DNA from: Halohasta salina | GTDB taxonomy: Archaea > Halobacteriota > Halobacteria > Halobacteriales > Haloferacaceae | Reading direction: 5' to 3' | Assembly: GCF_024178165.1 (NCBI RefSeq) | Contig: NZ_JAMZIE010000003.1 | Coordinates: forward strand, 62,001-126,000 | Length of the DNA stretch: 64,000 nt | Shown here: piece after piece, positions 42,011-50,284 of the stretch | Numbering within the stretch: position 1 is the first letter of the stretch | How the letters are laid out: the number at the start of each line of letters is the position of its first letter | The notes under the pieces: model-generated | The model's input: the letters and a program-made list of their open reading frames with translations, nothing else | Databases searched by the model: none | Told to the model about the DNA's origin: nothing | Translations under genes and position numbers: made by a program

Positions 42011-43258
42011 TTAGACCGAACCCAACAGCAGCCGGTTCGGCGACTCCAGATAGCCGACGACCCCCTCGACGAACGCCGCCGCCTCGGTGGGGTCGACCAC
42101 ACGGGAGTCGACCGCCAGCGACAGCGGCAGCGTCTCGCTGGCGACGACCTCGCCGTCGGCGACGACCGGCCGGTGGTCGATCGCCCCCAATGTGAGACTC
42201 GCTGTCCGGTCGCCCTCGATCGGCAGCGTCGCGTACTCGTCGCCGATCGCGCCGGGGGTCGTCACCGTGAACGTCGCGCCATCGGCCTCCGCGGCGGTCA
42301 GATCGCCCGCCTCGGCCCGGTCGACGAGATCGCCGATCTCGGCGGCCAGATCGACGAGCGCCGTCTCGTCGGCGTCTTCGACGACCGGCACGGCGAGGCC
42401 GTCGTCGGTCGCCACCGCGATGCCGACGTGAGTGGCCTCCCGCTGGTCGACCGTCCCATCGGCGTCGACCGTCGCGTTGAGCGCCGGCACGTCGGCCAGC
42501 GTTCGGATGACGGCCTTGATCACGAGCGGGAGTAGCGTCAGTTCCACGCCCTGCTCGGCGGCGTGGGGGTCGAGTTCCGCCCGGAGCGCCTCGAGGTCGT
42601 TGACGACCGCAGTGTCGTACTGGCTGGTGTAAGCGACCGCCGCCGGTTCCGCGTCGTCGCTTCCGGCCGGCGACACCGCCGCCTCGCCGCTCGGGGTGAC
42701 CGGTTTCGGCCCGTCGACGCCGGTGTCGCTGTCGGCCTCGCGCTTCGACACCGCGGACTTACCGCTCGGAGTGAACGGCTTCGGGCCGCTGTCCTCGGGT
42801 TCGGCCTCGCGTTCGGCCGCCGCGCGAACGTCGGCTTCGCCGATGCGGCCGCCGGCCTCCGATCCTTCGACGCCGGCGATGTCGACGCCGAGTTCGCGGG
42901 CCAGTCGCCGGACCCGCGGTGGCGCGAACACCCGCTCGTCGGGGACGCCGACCTCGTCGGCCGGCGCGTCGTCCTGCTCGGCCGGAGTGTCGACCGCGTC
43001 GTCGGTCGGTGTCGACTCCCCGGGCTCGATCCGGCCGATCTCGGCGCCGACTTCGACGGTCGACCCCGCCTCGACGAGCCGTTCGGTTACCGTCCCTGCG
43101 GCCGGGGCGGGAACCTCGACGACCGACTTTTCGGTCTCGACTTCGGCGATCGGTTGGTCGTCTTCGACGGTCTCGCCGGGCTCGACGAGCCACGCCACCA
43201 GTTCGCCCTCGGTCGCGCCCCCGCCGAGCTCCGGGAGCGTGATCGGATTGCCTGCCAT
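42011..43258 (-). CDS. E2-like lipoyl acyltransferase with altered catalytic motif
   Basis: 415 aa. The layout is: lipoyl domain (1-77) with the modified lysine K44 in VETEKSVVEVP, an acidic linker with a peripheral-subunit binding domain (about 110-145, FAPPRVRRLARELGVDI), a second acidic repeat PKPxTPSG, and an acyltransferase domain (about 205-415). The catalytic motif, normally DHRVxDG, is DSRVVDP with S385 in place of His and P390 in place of Gly. The domain otherwise looks well conserved (PLVIKAVIRTLADVPALNAT). E1 genes are missing. It may be a structural E2, a lipoate carrier for other complexes, or have changed chemistry. Confidence 0.85.
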   Translation of the reverse strand: MAGNPITLPELGGGATEGELVAWLVEPGETVEDDQPIAEVETEKSVVEVPAPAAGTVTERLVEAGSTVEVGAEIGRIEPGESTPTDDAVDTPAEQDDAPADEVGVPDERVFAPPRVRRLARELGVDIAGVEGSEAGGRIGEADVRAAAEREAEPEDSGPKPFTPSGKSAVSKREADSDTGVDGPKPVTPSGEAAVSPAGSDDAEPAAVAYTSQYDTAVVNDLEALRAELDPHAAEQGVELTLLPLVIKAVIRTLADVPALNATVDADGTVDQREATHVGIAVATDDGLAVPVVEDADETALVDLAAEIGDLVDRAEAGDLTAAEADGATFTVTTPGAIGDEYATLPIEGDRTASLTLGAIDHRPVVADGEVVASETLPLSLAVDSRVVDPTEAAAFVEGVVGYLESPNRLLLGSV

Positions 43259-43348
43259 ACGTGGAGTAACGTCGACCGACGGGATACTTGCACCGGTTCC
43301 GGCCGTCCCGTCGGCGCTGCTTCCGTTCGGGGGCCTCCCGTCGCGCCG

Positions 43349-43588
43349 CTATCGCTCGAAGACCTTCTCGCGGCTGCGCGCGGTGGACGTCGAATCCGAG
43401 ACGAACGTGGTGTAGCCCCAGTAGAGCCCATACACCAGCAGTCCGACGAACAGCAGCGTCAGCGCTAACTGGACGAGTCCGAAGACGATGCCGACGACGA
43501 CGCCGAGGAGCCAGATGACGAGGCGGGCCACGATCAGCCCGGCCACGGCGAGTCCGGCCCATCTGAGGAGGGTTTTCGTGTCAACCAT
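43349..43588 (-). CDS. small membrane protein, unknown
   Basis: 79 aa from the ATG at 43586-43588. Two or three transmembrane segments run through residues 7-60 (AGLAVAGLIVARLVIWLLGVV, then GLVQLALTLLFVGLLVYGLY) with a short basic tail. It precedes the E2 gene by 90 nt on the same strand, but no family is recognised. Confidence 0.6.
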   Translation of the reverse strand: MVDTKTLLRWAGLAVAGLIVARLVIWLLGVVVGIVFGLVQLALTLLFVGLLVYGLYWGYTTFVSDSTSTARSREKVFER

Positions 43589-43638
43589 ACGTTTCCTGGG
43601 GGGCTCGCGGCCCAAAGCCGTTGTGGAGCGGGCTGCGG

Positions 43639-45174
43639 TCACCTGACGTTGTGGAACTCGAAGCGTACGCCGCCGTCGAAGCTCTCGGTGAGGCTCACCG
43701 TCCAGCCGTGGGCCTCGGCGATCCGGCGGACGATCGAAAGCCCGAAGCCGGTCCCTTGGGGATTGGTCGACTCGCCGGGCTCGAAGACCTCCTCCCGCTG
43801 GTCGGCGGGGATCCCCGGCCCGTCGTCTTCGACGTAGAAGCCGAAGGTGCCGTCGGGCTCGACGCGGGTGGTGGTGAACATCACGTCGAGGCGGCCGATC
43901 CGAACCGTCACCGGGCTATCGCTGTGTTCGACCGCGTTCCGAACGAGGTTCTCGAACAGCTGGTAGAGCCGGTGGCGGTCGGCCTGCATTGTGAACTCGT
44001 CGACCAGCCGGAGCTCGGAGTCGCCGCTGACGACGATCTCCCGGCAGTGGTCGACGACCGACTCGATGCCCACTGGCTCGATCTCTTCGGGGTCGACGGT
44101 CTGGCCCTGTCGGGCCAGCGTGAGGGTGTCCTCGATGATCGCCTCCATCCGGTCGAGCGCGCGGTCGACTGTCGCCACGTGTTCGGAGTCGTGTGCCTCC
44201 CGAACGATATCCAGCCGCCCTTGGGCGATGTTCAGCGGGCTGCGCAGGTCGTGGGAGACGACACCGGTGAACTCTTCGAGCCGGTCGATCTGCCGTTGGA
44301 GCTCGCGTTCGTACTGGTGGCGGTCGATCTCGTAGCCGACCCACTGGGCCAGCGTCTCGACGATCACCAAGTCGTCGTCGACGACCGACGGCGGTCGCGG
44401 GTCGTCGCTGCCGAAACAGAGCGTCCCGTAGACGTCGCCGTCGACGATGATCGGCGCGCCGACATAACACCGGAGTCCGACCGTCCGGAACGCCGCCGAA
44501 TCGGTCCACTGCTTGTCGGTAGCCGCATCCCCGACCGACAGCGGCTCGCCGGTGTCGATCGTCGTTCCGCAGTAGGTCGAGCCCGCCGGCAGCGTCTCGT
44601 TTTCCTGGATCACCTCGTGGTCGCCGCTGACCGAGACGATCTCGACTGACGACCCTTCGCGGTGGGTGATGTACGCCAGCGGGTAGTCGAGTTCGGACAC
44701 TCCCAGTTCGAGCCCGCGGGCGAGCTTCTCCTCGAGGCTCAGATCGCCCTCGTCGAGCATCCCGTAGAGCCCCGAGATGATCGCCGCCGACTCGGTCAAC
44801 CGCCCCCGCAGCTGTTGCCACTCCCCGGCGATCGTCTCGGCGATCCGGTGGGCCAACACTGCATCCTCATCGCCGGACCGGGCGACGTAGTCGGTCGCCC
44901 CCGCCTCGATCGCCGTGGAGATCGCGTCAGCCGACCCGGCATCGTCGGCAACGACGACCGGAACCTCCGGATGATCCGACCGGATCTCACGGACGAACGC
45001 CGGCCGCAACCCACAGACCAGACAGTCGACGGCGGTCTCGGCGAGCGCGGTCCGGGCCGCCTCGTCGCCCTCGACCGTCCGAACCGAGGCCGCCCCCTCG
45101 AGGAACGATTCGAGCTGGGTTTCGAGGGAGCCGTCGGCCTCGTCGCCGACGTGGAGGACTCGAAATGCTGTCAT
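43639..45174 (-). CDS. histidine kinase with pseudo-receiver and GAF domain
   Basis: 511 aa. Residues 1-115 look like a receiver domain, but the phosphoacceptor position reads VDCLVCGL, glycine instead of aspartate. A GAF domain follows (about 150-290, with ETLPAGSTYCGTTIDTG and YVGAPIIVDGDVYGTLCF). The kinase core has FTGVVSHDLRSPLNIAQ (phosphoacceptor His), LVRNAVEHS, EDDGPGIPAD and GTGFGLSIVRRIAE. The first stage is therefore ligand or light sensing in GAF. A palindrome sits over its promoter. Confidence 0.87.
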   Translation of the reverse strand: MTAFRVLHVGDEADGSLETQLESFLEGAASVRTVEGDEAARTALAETAVDCLVCGLRPAFVREIRSDHPEVPVVVADDAGSADAISTAIEAGATDYVARSGDEDAVLAHRIAETIAGEWQQLRGRLTESAAIISGLYGMLDEGDLSLEEKLARGLELGVSELDYPLAYITHREGSSVEIVSVSGDHEVIQENETLPAGSTYCGTTIDTGEPLSVGDAATDKQWTDSAAFRTVGLRCYVGAPIIVDGDVYGTLCFGSDDPRPPSVVDDDLVIVETLAQWVGYEIDRHQYERELQRQIDRLEEFTGVVSHDLRSPLNIAQGRLDIVREAHDSEHVATVDRALDRMEAIIEDTLTLARQGQTVDPEEIEPVGIESVVDHCREIVVSGDSELRLVDEFTMQADRHRLYQLFENLVRNAVEHSDSPVTVRIGRLDVMFTTTRVEPDGTFGFYVEDDGPGIPADQREEVFEPGESTNPQGTGFGLSIVRRIAEAHGWTVSLTESFDGGVRFEFHNVR

Positions 45175-45181
45175 TACCTGC

Positions 45182-45206
45182 TGTTACAGATACAGTAACA
45201 TAAATA
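45182..45206 (-). promoter_or_regulatory. palindromic operator and TATA of the GAF kinase gene
   Basis: TGTTAC-7 nt-GTAACA (45182-45200) overlaps a TATA-like ATTTATG on the minus strand (45200-45206) about 28 nt from the ATG. A repressor there would block the promoter; a related GTTAC half site follows at 45209. Confidence 0.5.
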
Positions 45207-45312
45207 TGCGTTACATATTCGATGGTATACACTTCGGCGGCGGTGTACTCCTGGCGGCCGTATCGCCCCCGACACACGAGGTGTTTTGACCGCCGGGTGT
45301 CTACGCCGGCCG

Positions 45313-45840
45313 ATGACTGTCGTGAAACGGATCGACCGGCCCGCGGCGTACGCGGGGGACGTCCGTCGACTGCTCGCGGCGACCGACGAGGAGTTCGTCC
45401 CGCCGCTGACCGCTGCCGCCCGTCGGGAAGTCTCCCGGACCGGCGGGACCGCGGGGCCGACCAGCATCGAGGGCTATCTCGCCGACTGTCTCGACGGCCC
45501 GCTGCTGGGTGCGGTCGACGACGACCGGCTGGTCGGCTTCGCTGCCCTCAGGGAGGTCACCGACAGCGACGTGCTGGGCGCGTACGCGCCGTCGACCCAC
45601 GTGAGCGTACTCGTCGTCGACCCGTCCCACCGGGGGGATGGGATCGCCACCCGGCTCTACGAGCACCTGCTGGATTCACCACCCGCGGCGCTCCCCGCGT
45701 CGGCGCTCTCGACGAAGACGTGGCACACCAACCGCGCCCACATCGCCATCCTCAAGTCGCTAGGTTTCGACTGCGTCGAACGGATCCTCGACGACCGCGA
45801 GCCGGGCGTCGACACCGTTTACTACGCCCGCGAACGGTAG
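45313..45840 (+). CDS. GNAT-family N-acetyltransferase
   Basis: 175 aa from the ATG at 45313. The acetyl-CoA motif is VSVLVVDPSHRGDGIATRLYEHLL (about residues 97-120), then a C-terminal strand-turn (IAILKSLGFDCVERI). Substrate unknown. It converges with lysA and diverges from the GAF kinase. Confidence 0.82.
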   Translation: MTVVKRIDRPAAYAGDVRRLLAATDEEFVPPLTAAARREVSRTGGTAGPTSIEGYLADCLDGPLLGAVDDDRLVGFAALREVTDSDVLGAYAPSTHVSVLVVDPSHRGDGIATRLYEHLLDSPPAALPASALSTKTWHTNRAHIAILKSLGFDCVERILDDREPGVDTVYYARER

Positions 45841-45891
45841 GCGACCGCACCTCCGTGGTTCAGCCGGTGAGTAAGAGTCGACTAACGGAGC

Positions 45892-45907
45892 GGTAGCCGC
45901 GCCTACT
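45892..45907. repeat. variant of the dispersed 3'-end palindrome
   Basis: GGTAG-6 nt-CTACT; a second near copy, GTAA-7 nt (GAGTCGA)-CTAA, is at 45871-45885. Both lie in the convergent gap between the GNAT and lysA. Confidence 0.35.
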
Positions 45908-45915
45908 CGTGGCGA

Positions 45916-47151
45916 TTACTGCTCGACACGGGTCACGTCGTCGAGCGTCTCCCGTCGACGGACGACACGAGCGTCGCCGTCTTCGAGGGCGACCTCGGCG
46001 GGCCGCGGCTGGGAGTGGAACTGCGAGGCGAGTTCGTAGCCGTAGGAGCCCGCGTTCCCGATCGCGAGAGTATCGGTCCGTTCGGGTCGGGCGATCGGCC
46101 GGTCGGTCGCAAACACGTCGGCGCTGGTACAGACCGGGCCGCCGACGGTGACCGGTTCGGGTTCGCGGTCGGGCGCGCTGACGTTCCGCATGGGGTGGTA
46201 GGAGCCGAACATCGCCGGCCGGATCAGGGTCGCGAGGCTGGCGTCGACGCCGACGACCGTCGCAGTCGGCGTCTCCTTGATCGTGTTGACCTCGGTGAGG
46301 ATCAGCCCCGCGTCGGCGACGATGTAGCGCCCCGGTTCCAGTTTGAGCTGGGCGTCGATCTCGCCGACCGCCTCCCGAACCATCGCGGCCGTTTTCTCGA
46401 GATCGAGCGGTGGCTCGTCCTCGTGGTACGGCACGCCGAAGCCGCCGCCGATGTCGACGAACTCCAAGCCGCCGACACGACGGGCCATCTCGCCGACTCG
46501 CTCGATCGCTTCACAGTGGTCTTCGAGATCGTCAGTGAGGACGCCGCTGCCGGCATGCGAGTGGATCCCGACGAGCTCGAACTCCTCGCGGACCCGATCG
46601 GCGACGTCCGGGACCTGCTCGTACGGGATGCCGAACTTGGCGTCGTTGCCCGTCGCCACTTTCTCGTGGTGGCCGGTGCCGATTCCCGGGTTGATACGGA
46701 TGGCGACCCGGCCGTCGTACCCTCGTTCTGCGAGGCGGTCGAGGGTGTCGGTCGCGCCGATGGTGATCGTCAGTCCTGGCGCGTCGGCCGCGAGGTCGAC
46801 GGCGTAGTCGAGGTCGTGATCCGGCGGGTTAACCGCCGTATACTGAAGTGTGTTCGGGTCAGCGCCCGCCTCAATCGAGCGCTGGAGTTCGCCCCACGCC
46901 GCACACTCGATGTCCGCGCCGACCGAGAGCAGGGCCTCCAGCACCGATCGACCGGTGTGGGCTTTGGCGGCGTACATCACGTGGGCGTCGGGGAACGCCG
47001 CCGCAAACCGGCGGTAGTTCGCTTTGATGCGGTCGAGATCAGTGACGTAGAGCGGGGTGCCGTACTCGTCGGCGAGTGATTCGAGCGTGTCGTCGTCCCA
47101 GTCGGCGAGTCGACGAACGAGCGGCGAGTCGGCGAGGTCCGTATCAGCCAT
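45916..47151 (-). CDS. lysA: diaminopimelate decarboxylase
   Basis: 411 aa, fold-type III PLP enzyme. The PLP lysine is in HVMYAAKAHTGRSV (about residue 62), the glycine-rich phosphate loop is VDIGGGFGVPYHED, and the C-terminal part has GNAGSYGYELASQFHSQPRP. The Cys-Glu pair that acts in catalysis appears as PVCTSADVFA. It makes lysine from meso-DAP and is the last gene of the dap operon here. Confidence 0.95.
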   Translation of the reverse strand: MADTDLADSPLVRRLADWDDDTLESLADEYGTPLYVTDLDRIKANYRRFAAAFPDAHVMYAAKAHTGRSVLEALLSVGADIECAAWGELQRSIEAGADPNTLQYTAVNPPDHDLDYAVDLAADAPGLTITIGATDTLDRLAERGYDGRVAIRINPGIGTGHHEKVATGNDAKFGIPYEQVPDVADRVREEFELVGIHSHAGSGVLTDDLEDHCEAIERVGEMARRVGGLEFVDIGGGFGVPYHEDEPPLDLEKTAAMVREAVGEIDAQLKLEPGRYIVADAGLILTEVNTIKETPTATVVGVDASLATLIRPAMFGSYHPMRNVSAPDREPEPVTVGGPVCTSADVFATDRPIARPERTDTLAIGNAGSYGYELASQFHSQPRPAEVALEDGDARVVRRRETLDDVTRVEQ

Positions 47152-47220
47152 TACTCCGTCTGGGGTCGCTCAGGCGTTCAATGCTTTGGTTTGTAAGCCG
47201 CACCCGCCGCCACAGGCGAG

Positions 47221-47235
47221 TTAGTCGTCGACTAC
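47221..47235. repeat. dispersed 3'-end palindrome, near copy at the dapF stop
   Basis: TTAG-7 nt (TCGTCGA)-CTAC; it includes the dapF stop codon and contains a perfect 13-nt palindrome TAGTCG-T-CGACTA. Confidence 0.45.
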
Positions 47236-48120
47236 CGCCGCGGCGTCGCCGTCGAACTCGTGGGCCACTGCCCCGGTCAGTTCGAGTCCCCCGCGGTCCG
47301 TCCGCGTGACCTGTAGCTCACCACCGGGCACCGCGACGTCGACCGCGTCGGTTGGTTCGATCAGGCCGAGCCGGGTGGCAGCGGCGACGACCGCCACCGA
47401 GCCGGTGGCACAGGCCTCGGTCTCGCCCTCGATGCCGCGTTCGTAGCTCCGCTGGCGGAACCGCGGCACGCCATCGCGCTCGGCGTCGACTCGTTCGGCG
47501 AAGGTGACGTTCGCCCCGGCGGGGAAGACGCCGGCGTGTCGGACCTGTGGGGCGACCGATTCGACGTCGATCGCGTCGATATCCTCGACGCCGTCGATAT
47601 CGTCGACGAACGCGACCGCATGCGGAACGCCGGTGTTGACCGCGGTGACGGTCAGCCCCTCGACGGATTCCTCGACGAGCGGCTGGTCGACCGCCAGCGG
47701 GACCCGGTCGGGGTCAAACGTCGGCTCGCCCATCTCGACGGTGATCCCGCCGTCGGCACGTGTCGCCTGTCGCGTCCCCGCTTGGGTGTCGATCATGACC
47801 GCCTCGGCGTCGGTCCGGTCCATCGCCCAGACGGCCGCACACCGCGCGCCGTTGCCGCAGATCGGCGCGACCGAGCCGTCGGGCTGGACGAGTGTCATGA
47901 TGATCCGTGGCGGGGAAAACCGGTCTTCGAGATCCAAAAACAGGACGCCGTCCGCGCCGGTCGGACCGTCGCTCTCGCTGCCGACGCCGGTCTGTCGGTC
48001 GCAGTGGGCGGTTGCGAAGGCGCTCCGATCGGGAACCGGATCGGTCGCGTCTACGATAATGAAGTCGTTGCCGGTGCCGTGGTACTTCTCGAACTCGACT
48101 GCGTGGCTGAGCGTGCTCAT
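47221..48120 (-). CDS. dapF: diaminopimelate epimerase
   Basis: 299 aa. The two catalytic cysteines are in ICGNGARCAAV (about residue 88) and ETEACATGSVAVV (about 238). FEKYHGTGNDFIIVDA at the start and the NVTFAERVDAERDGVPRFRQRSYERGI region complete the family. It interconverts LL- and meso-DAP. An insertion DRQTGVGSESDGPTGADGV is usual for haloarchaea. Confidence 0.95.
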   Translation of the reverse strand: MSTLSHAVEFEKYHGTGNDFIIVDATDPVPDRSAFATAHCDRQTGVGSESDGPTGADGVLFLDLEDRFSPPRIIMTLVQPDGSVAPICGNGARCAAVWAMDRTDAEAVMIDTQAGTRQATRADGGITVEMGEPTFDPDRVPLAVDQPLVEESVEGLTVTAVNTGVPHAVAFVDDIDGVEDIDAIDVESVAPQVRHAGVFPAGANVTFAERVDAERDGVPRFRQRSYERGIEGETEACATGSVAVVAAATRLGLIEPTDAVDVAVPGGELQVTRTDRGGLELTGAVAHEFDGDAAAVVDD

Positions 48121-48292
48121 GGTGGGTGTGAACGGGTCCCATCGAGTACCACGGCGCGGCCGTGACTGTCGACGGGGTGCTAGTCGTTACCTACCTAAGC
48201 ACAGCCCTATACATATGTCCACCGGATGGAACAGCAGTTGCCAAGAATCGGACGTTCGTACACTAACAACCGTTACCGTTCGATGGACAGTC

Positions 48293-48307
48293 GTAGGCAG
48301 CGACTAC
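48293..48307. repeat. dispersed 3'-end palindrome, copy 7
   Basis: GTAG-7 nt (GCAGCGA)-CTAC; the CTA is the reverse of the dapD stop codon. Confidence 0.5.
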
Positions 48308-49146
48308 TCCCGGAGCGCGTCCTCGCGCTGGGTCGCTTCGAGGGTCTCTTCTTCGACACTCGTGGCGACGACGGCCGGTTTGTAGGCCCCGCCGTCGAAC
48401 ATCTCGTGATCGCTCACAGAGGACTCGACGTACCGGGTGAAGGCGCGTCGCTCGGAGGGGAGGTGGCCGTAGATGACTTCTTCGTCGACCAGATCGTACA
48501 CCGGAATTCGCGGGGTCAGCAGGGTGTTCTCGCCGACGATCGAGTTCGCGCCGATCTTGAAGCCGGAGGTGACACGACAGCCAGCGCCCAGCGAGACACC
48601 GTCCTCGATGATGACCGGTGCGCCTTCGACGGGTTCGAGGACGCCGCCGATGAGGGTGTTCGCGCCGAGTTTGACATTGCCCCCTAGTTGGGCACAGGAG
48701 CCGACCGTATCACAGGAGTCGACCAGCGTGCCGTCGCCGACGTAGGCGCCGATGTTGACGAACGAGGGGCTCATCATGATGCAGTCTTCACCGAGGTAGG
48801 CTCCTCGACGGATCGTCGTGCCGTCGGGTGTGTTCCGGGTGCCGCGGTCGTTGAGGTCGGCGGTTTGGCGCAGGGGGAGGACGTCGTGATAGTCGACGCC
48901 GCCGTAGGATCGGGCTTCGGTGTGTCGGAGGCCGAAATTCAGGAGAATCCCCTGTTTGACCCACGCGTTGGCTTCCCACGAGGTCACGTCGTCGCCAGTT
49001 TTCTCGGCCGCCCGGACCTCGCCGGCTTCGAGGGCTTCGAGGAAGACATCGAGGGTGGCCAGATCCTCGTCGGTGGCATCGTCGGCGGTGAGGCCGTCGT
49101 CGTAGCGGTTCCAGAGGTCTTGGATTTCGGATTGAAGTGTCGACAT
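48304..49146 (-). CDS. dapD: tetrahydrodipicolinate N-succinyltransferase
   Basis: 280 aa. A helical N-terminus precedes the left-handed beta-helix of hexapeptide repeats (about 110-235: GAYLGEDCIMMSPSFVNIGAYVGDG; GSCAQLGGNVKLGANTLIGGVLEP). The KQGILLNFGLR and TWEDxVxx-type regions fit DapD. It transfers succinyl from succinyl-CoA to tetrahydrodipicolinate, so this haloarchaeon uses the succinylase branch for lysine. DapC and DapE are not in the operon. Confidence 0.93.
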   Translation of the reverse strand: MSTLQSEIQDLWNRYDDGLTADDATDEDLATLDVFLEALEAGEVRAAEKTGDDVTSWEANAWVKQGILLNFGLRHTEARSYGGVDYHDVLPLRQTADLNDRGTRNTPDGTTIRRGAYLGEDCIMMSPSFVNIGAYVGDGTLVDSCDTVGSCAQLGGNVKLGANTLIGGVLEPVEGAPVIIEDGVSLGAGCRVTSGFKIGANSIVGENTLLTPRIPVYDLVDEEVIYGHLPSERRAFTRYVESSVSDHEMFDGGAYKPAVVATSVEEETLEATQREDALRE

Positions 49147-49220
49147 TCGATCGTGGTCCCCCTTCTCGGGCCAACAAATAAGTCCCGGCGATTGTGGGCG
49201 GCGGCCGACTGTGGCGGGGG

Positions 49221-49418
49221 TCAGTCCCGCCGTCGCTGTTCGATCTCGTCGGCCTGTTGTTGGATCCGCGTCAGTTCGCGGTCGACCGCTGCCTCGTTGC
49301 TACCGTGACTCTCCCGGACCGACATATCCAGCGGCGAGGGCGAAAACCCCCGATCGTCGTCGCTCTCTTCGTCGTCCGTGAACCGGCGGAGGAACCGTTG
49401 CAGCAGTGTTGCGGGCAT
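49221..49418 (-). CDS. small acidic protein in the dap operon, unknown
   Basis: 65 aa. MPATLLQRFLRRFTDDEESDDDRG, a conserved-looking SPLDMSVRESHGS core, and a C-terminal coiled-coil (ELTRIQQQADEIEQRRRD). No homology is recognised. It sits between dapB and dapD in the same direction with gaps of 101 and 74 nt. Confidence 0.5.
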   Translation of the reverse strand: MPATLLQRFLRRFTDDEESDDDRGFSPSPLDMSVRESHGSNEAAVDRELTRIQQQADEIEQRRRD

Positions 49419-49519
49419 ACCGCTTCCTTCGACGCTCGGACAAATAAAACGACAGTCCCACGCGTCTCCGGGGCAAGAGGAGCACTCACTCCCGTCGACG
49501 GTTCGAACGCGCGAGCCGG

Positions 49520-50284
49520 CTACCCCTCGATAACCTCGAAGAAGTCGTACCAGCCGGCCTCCCGGTCGGCCAGCCAGACAGCCGCGTCGAGCGCGCCGTC
49601 GGCGAAGATGCTCCGGTCGCCGGCCCGGTGGGTCAGCGACAGCACCTCATTACTGCCGCCGAGCAGCACCTCGTGTTCGCCCGCGATGTCGCCGGCCCGG
49701 CGAGCGTGGACCCCGATCTCGTCGGCCGACCGTGGGGCCTCGCCCTCACGACCGTGAACGCGCTCGGAGATGTCCTCGCGCACGTCCTCGATATCATCGA
49801 GCAGTGTTTTCGCGGTCCCACTCGGCGCATCCCGCTTGGCGTTGTGGTGGGTCTCGGTGAGTTCGATGTCGGCGTCGGGGAGGGCGGCCGTCGCCTCTTG
49901 GACGGCCAACCGAAGGGCGGCCACGCCACGCGAGAAGTTCGAGGCTTTCAGGATCGCTGTCGACTCGCTTGTGGCTTTCAAATCCGCGAGGCCAGCCTCG
50001 TCGAAGCCGGTGGTACCGGTGACCAGCGCGACGCCGGCCTCGGCGCAGGCCGCCGCGTAGTCGACTGCCGACTCGGGGCCGGTGAAGTCGACGACGACAG
50101 CCGGCTCGTGGTCGGCCAGCAGCGCCTCGAAGTCGTCGCTCGATTCGACGTCGACGCCCGCGATCGGCTCGTCGACCGGGCTGCGGTTGACCGCGAAGGC
50201 GACCTCGATCTCGCGGTCGGCGGCCGCGGCCAGCACTTCCCGGCCCATCCGCCCGGCTGCGCCGGTGACGGCGACCTCAACCAT
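49520..50284 (-). CDS. dapB: 4-hydroxy-tetrahydrodipicolinate reductase
   Basis: 254 aa. NAD(P) motif VTGAAGRMGREVLAA, catalytic segment ELTETHHNAKRDAPSGTAKTL with the His-His-Lys set, and the family end. The start codon shares one base with the dapA stop (TGATG), giving translational coupling. Confidence 0.95.
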   Translation of the reverse strand: MVEVAVTGAAGRMGREVLAAAADREIEVAFAVNRSPVDEPIAGVDVESSDDFEALLADHEPAVVVDFTGPESAVDYAAACAEAGVALVTGTTGFDEAGLADLKATSESTAILKASNFSRGVAALRLAVQEATAALPDADIELTETHHNAKRDAPSGTAKTLLDDIEDVREDISERVHGREGEAPRSADEIGVHARRAGDIAGEHEVLLGGSNEVLSLTHRAGDRSIFADGALDAAVWLADREAGWYDFFEVIEG

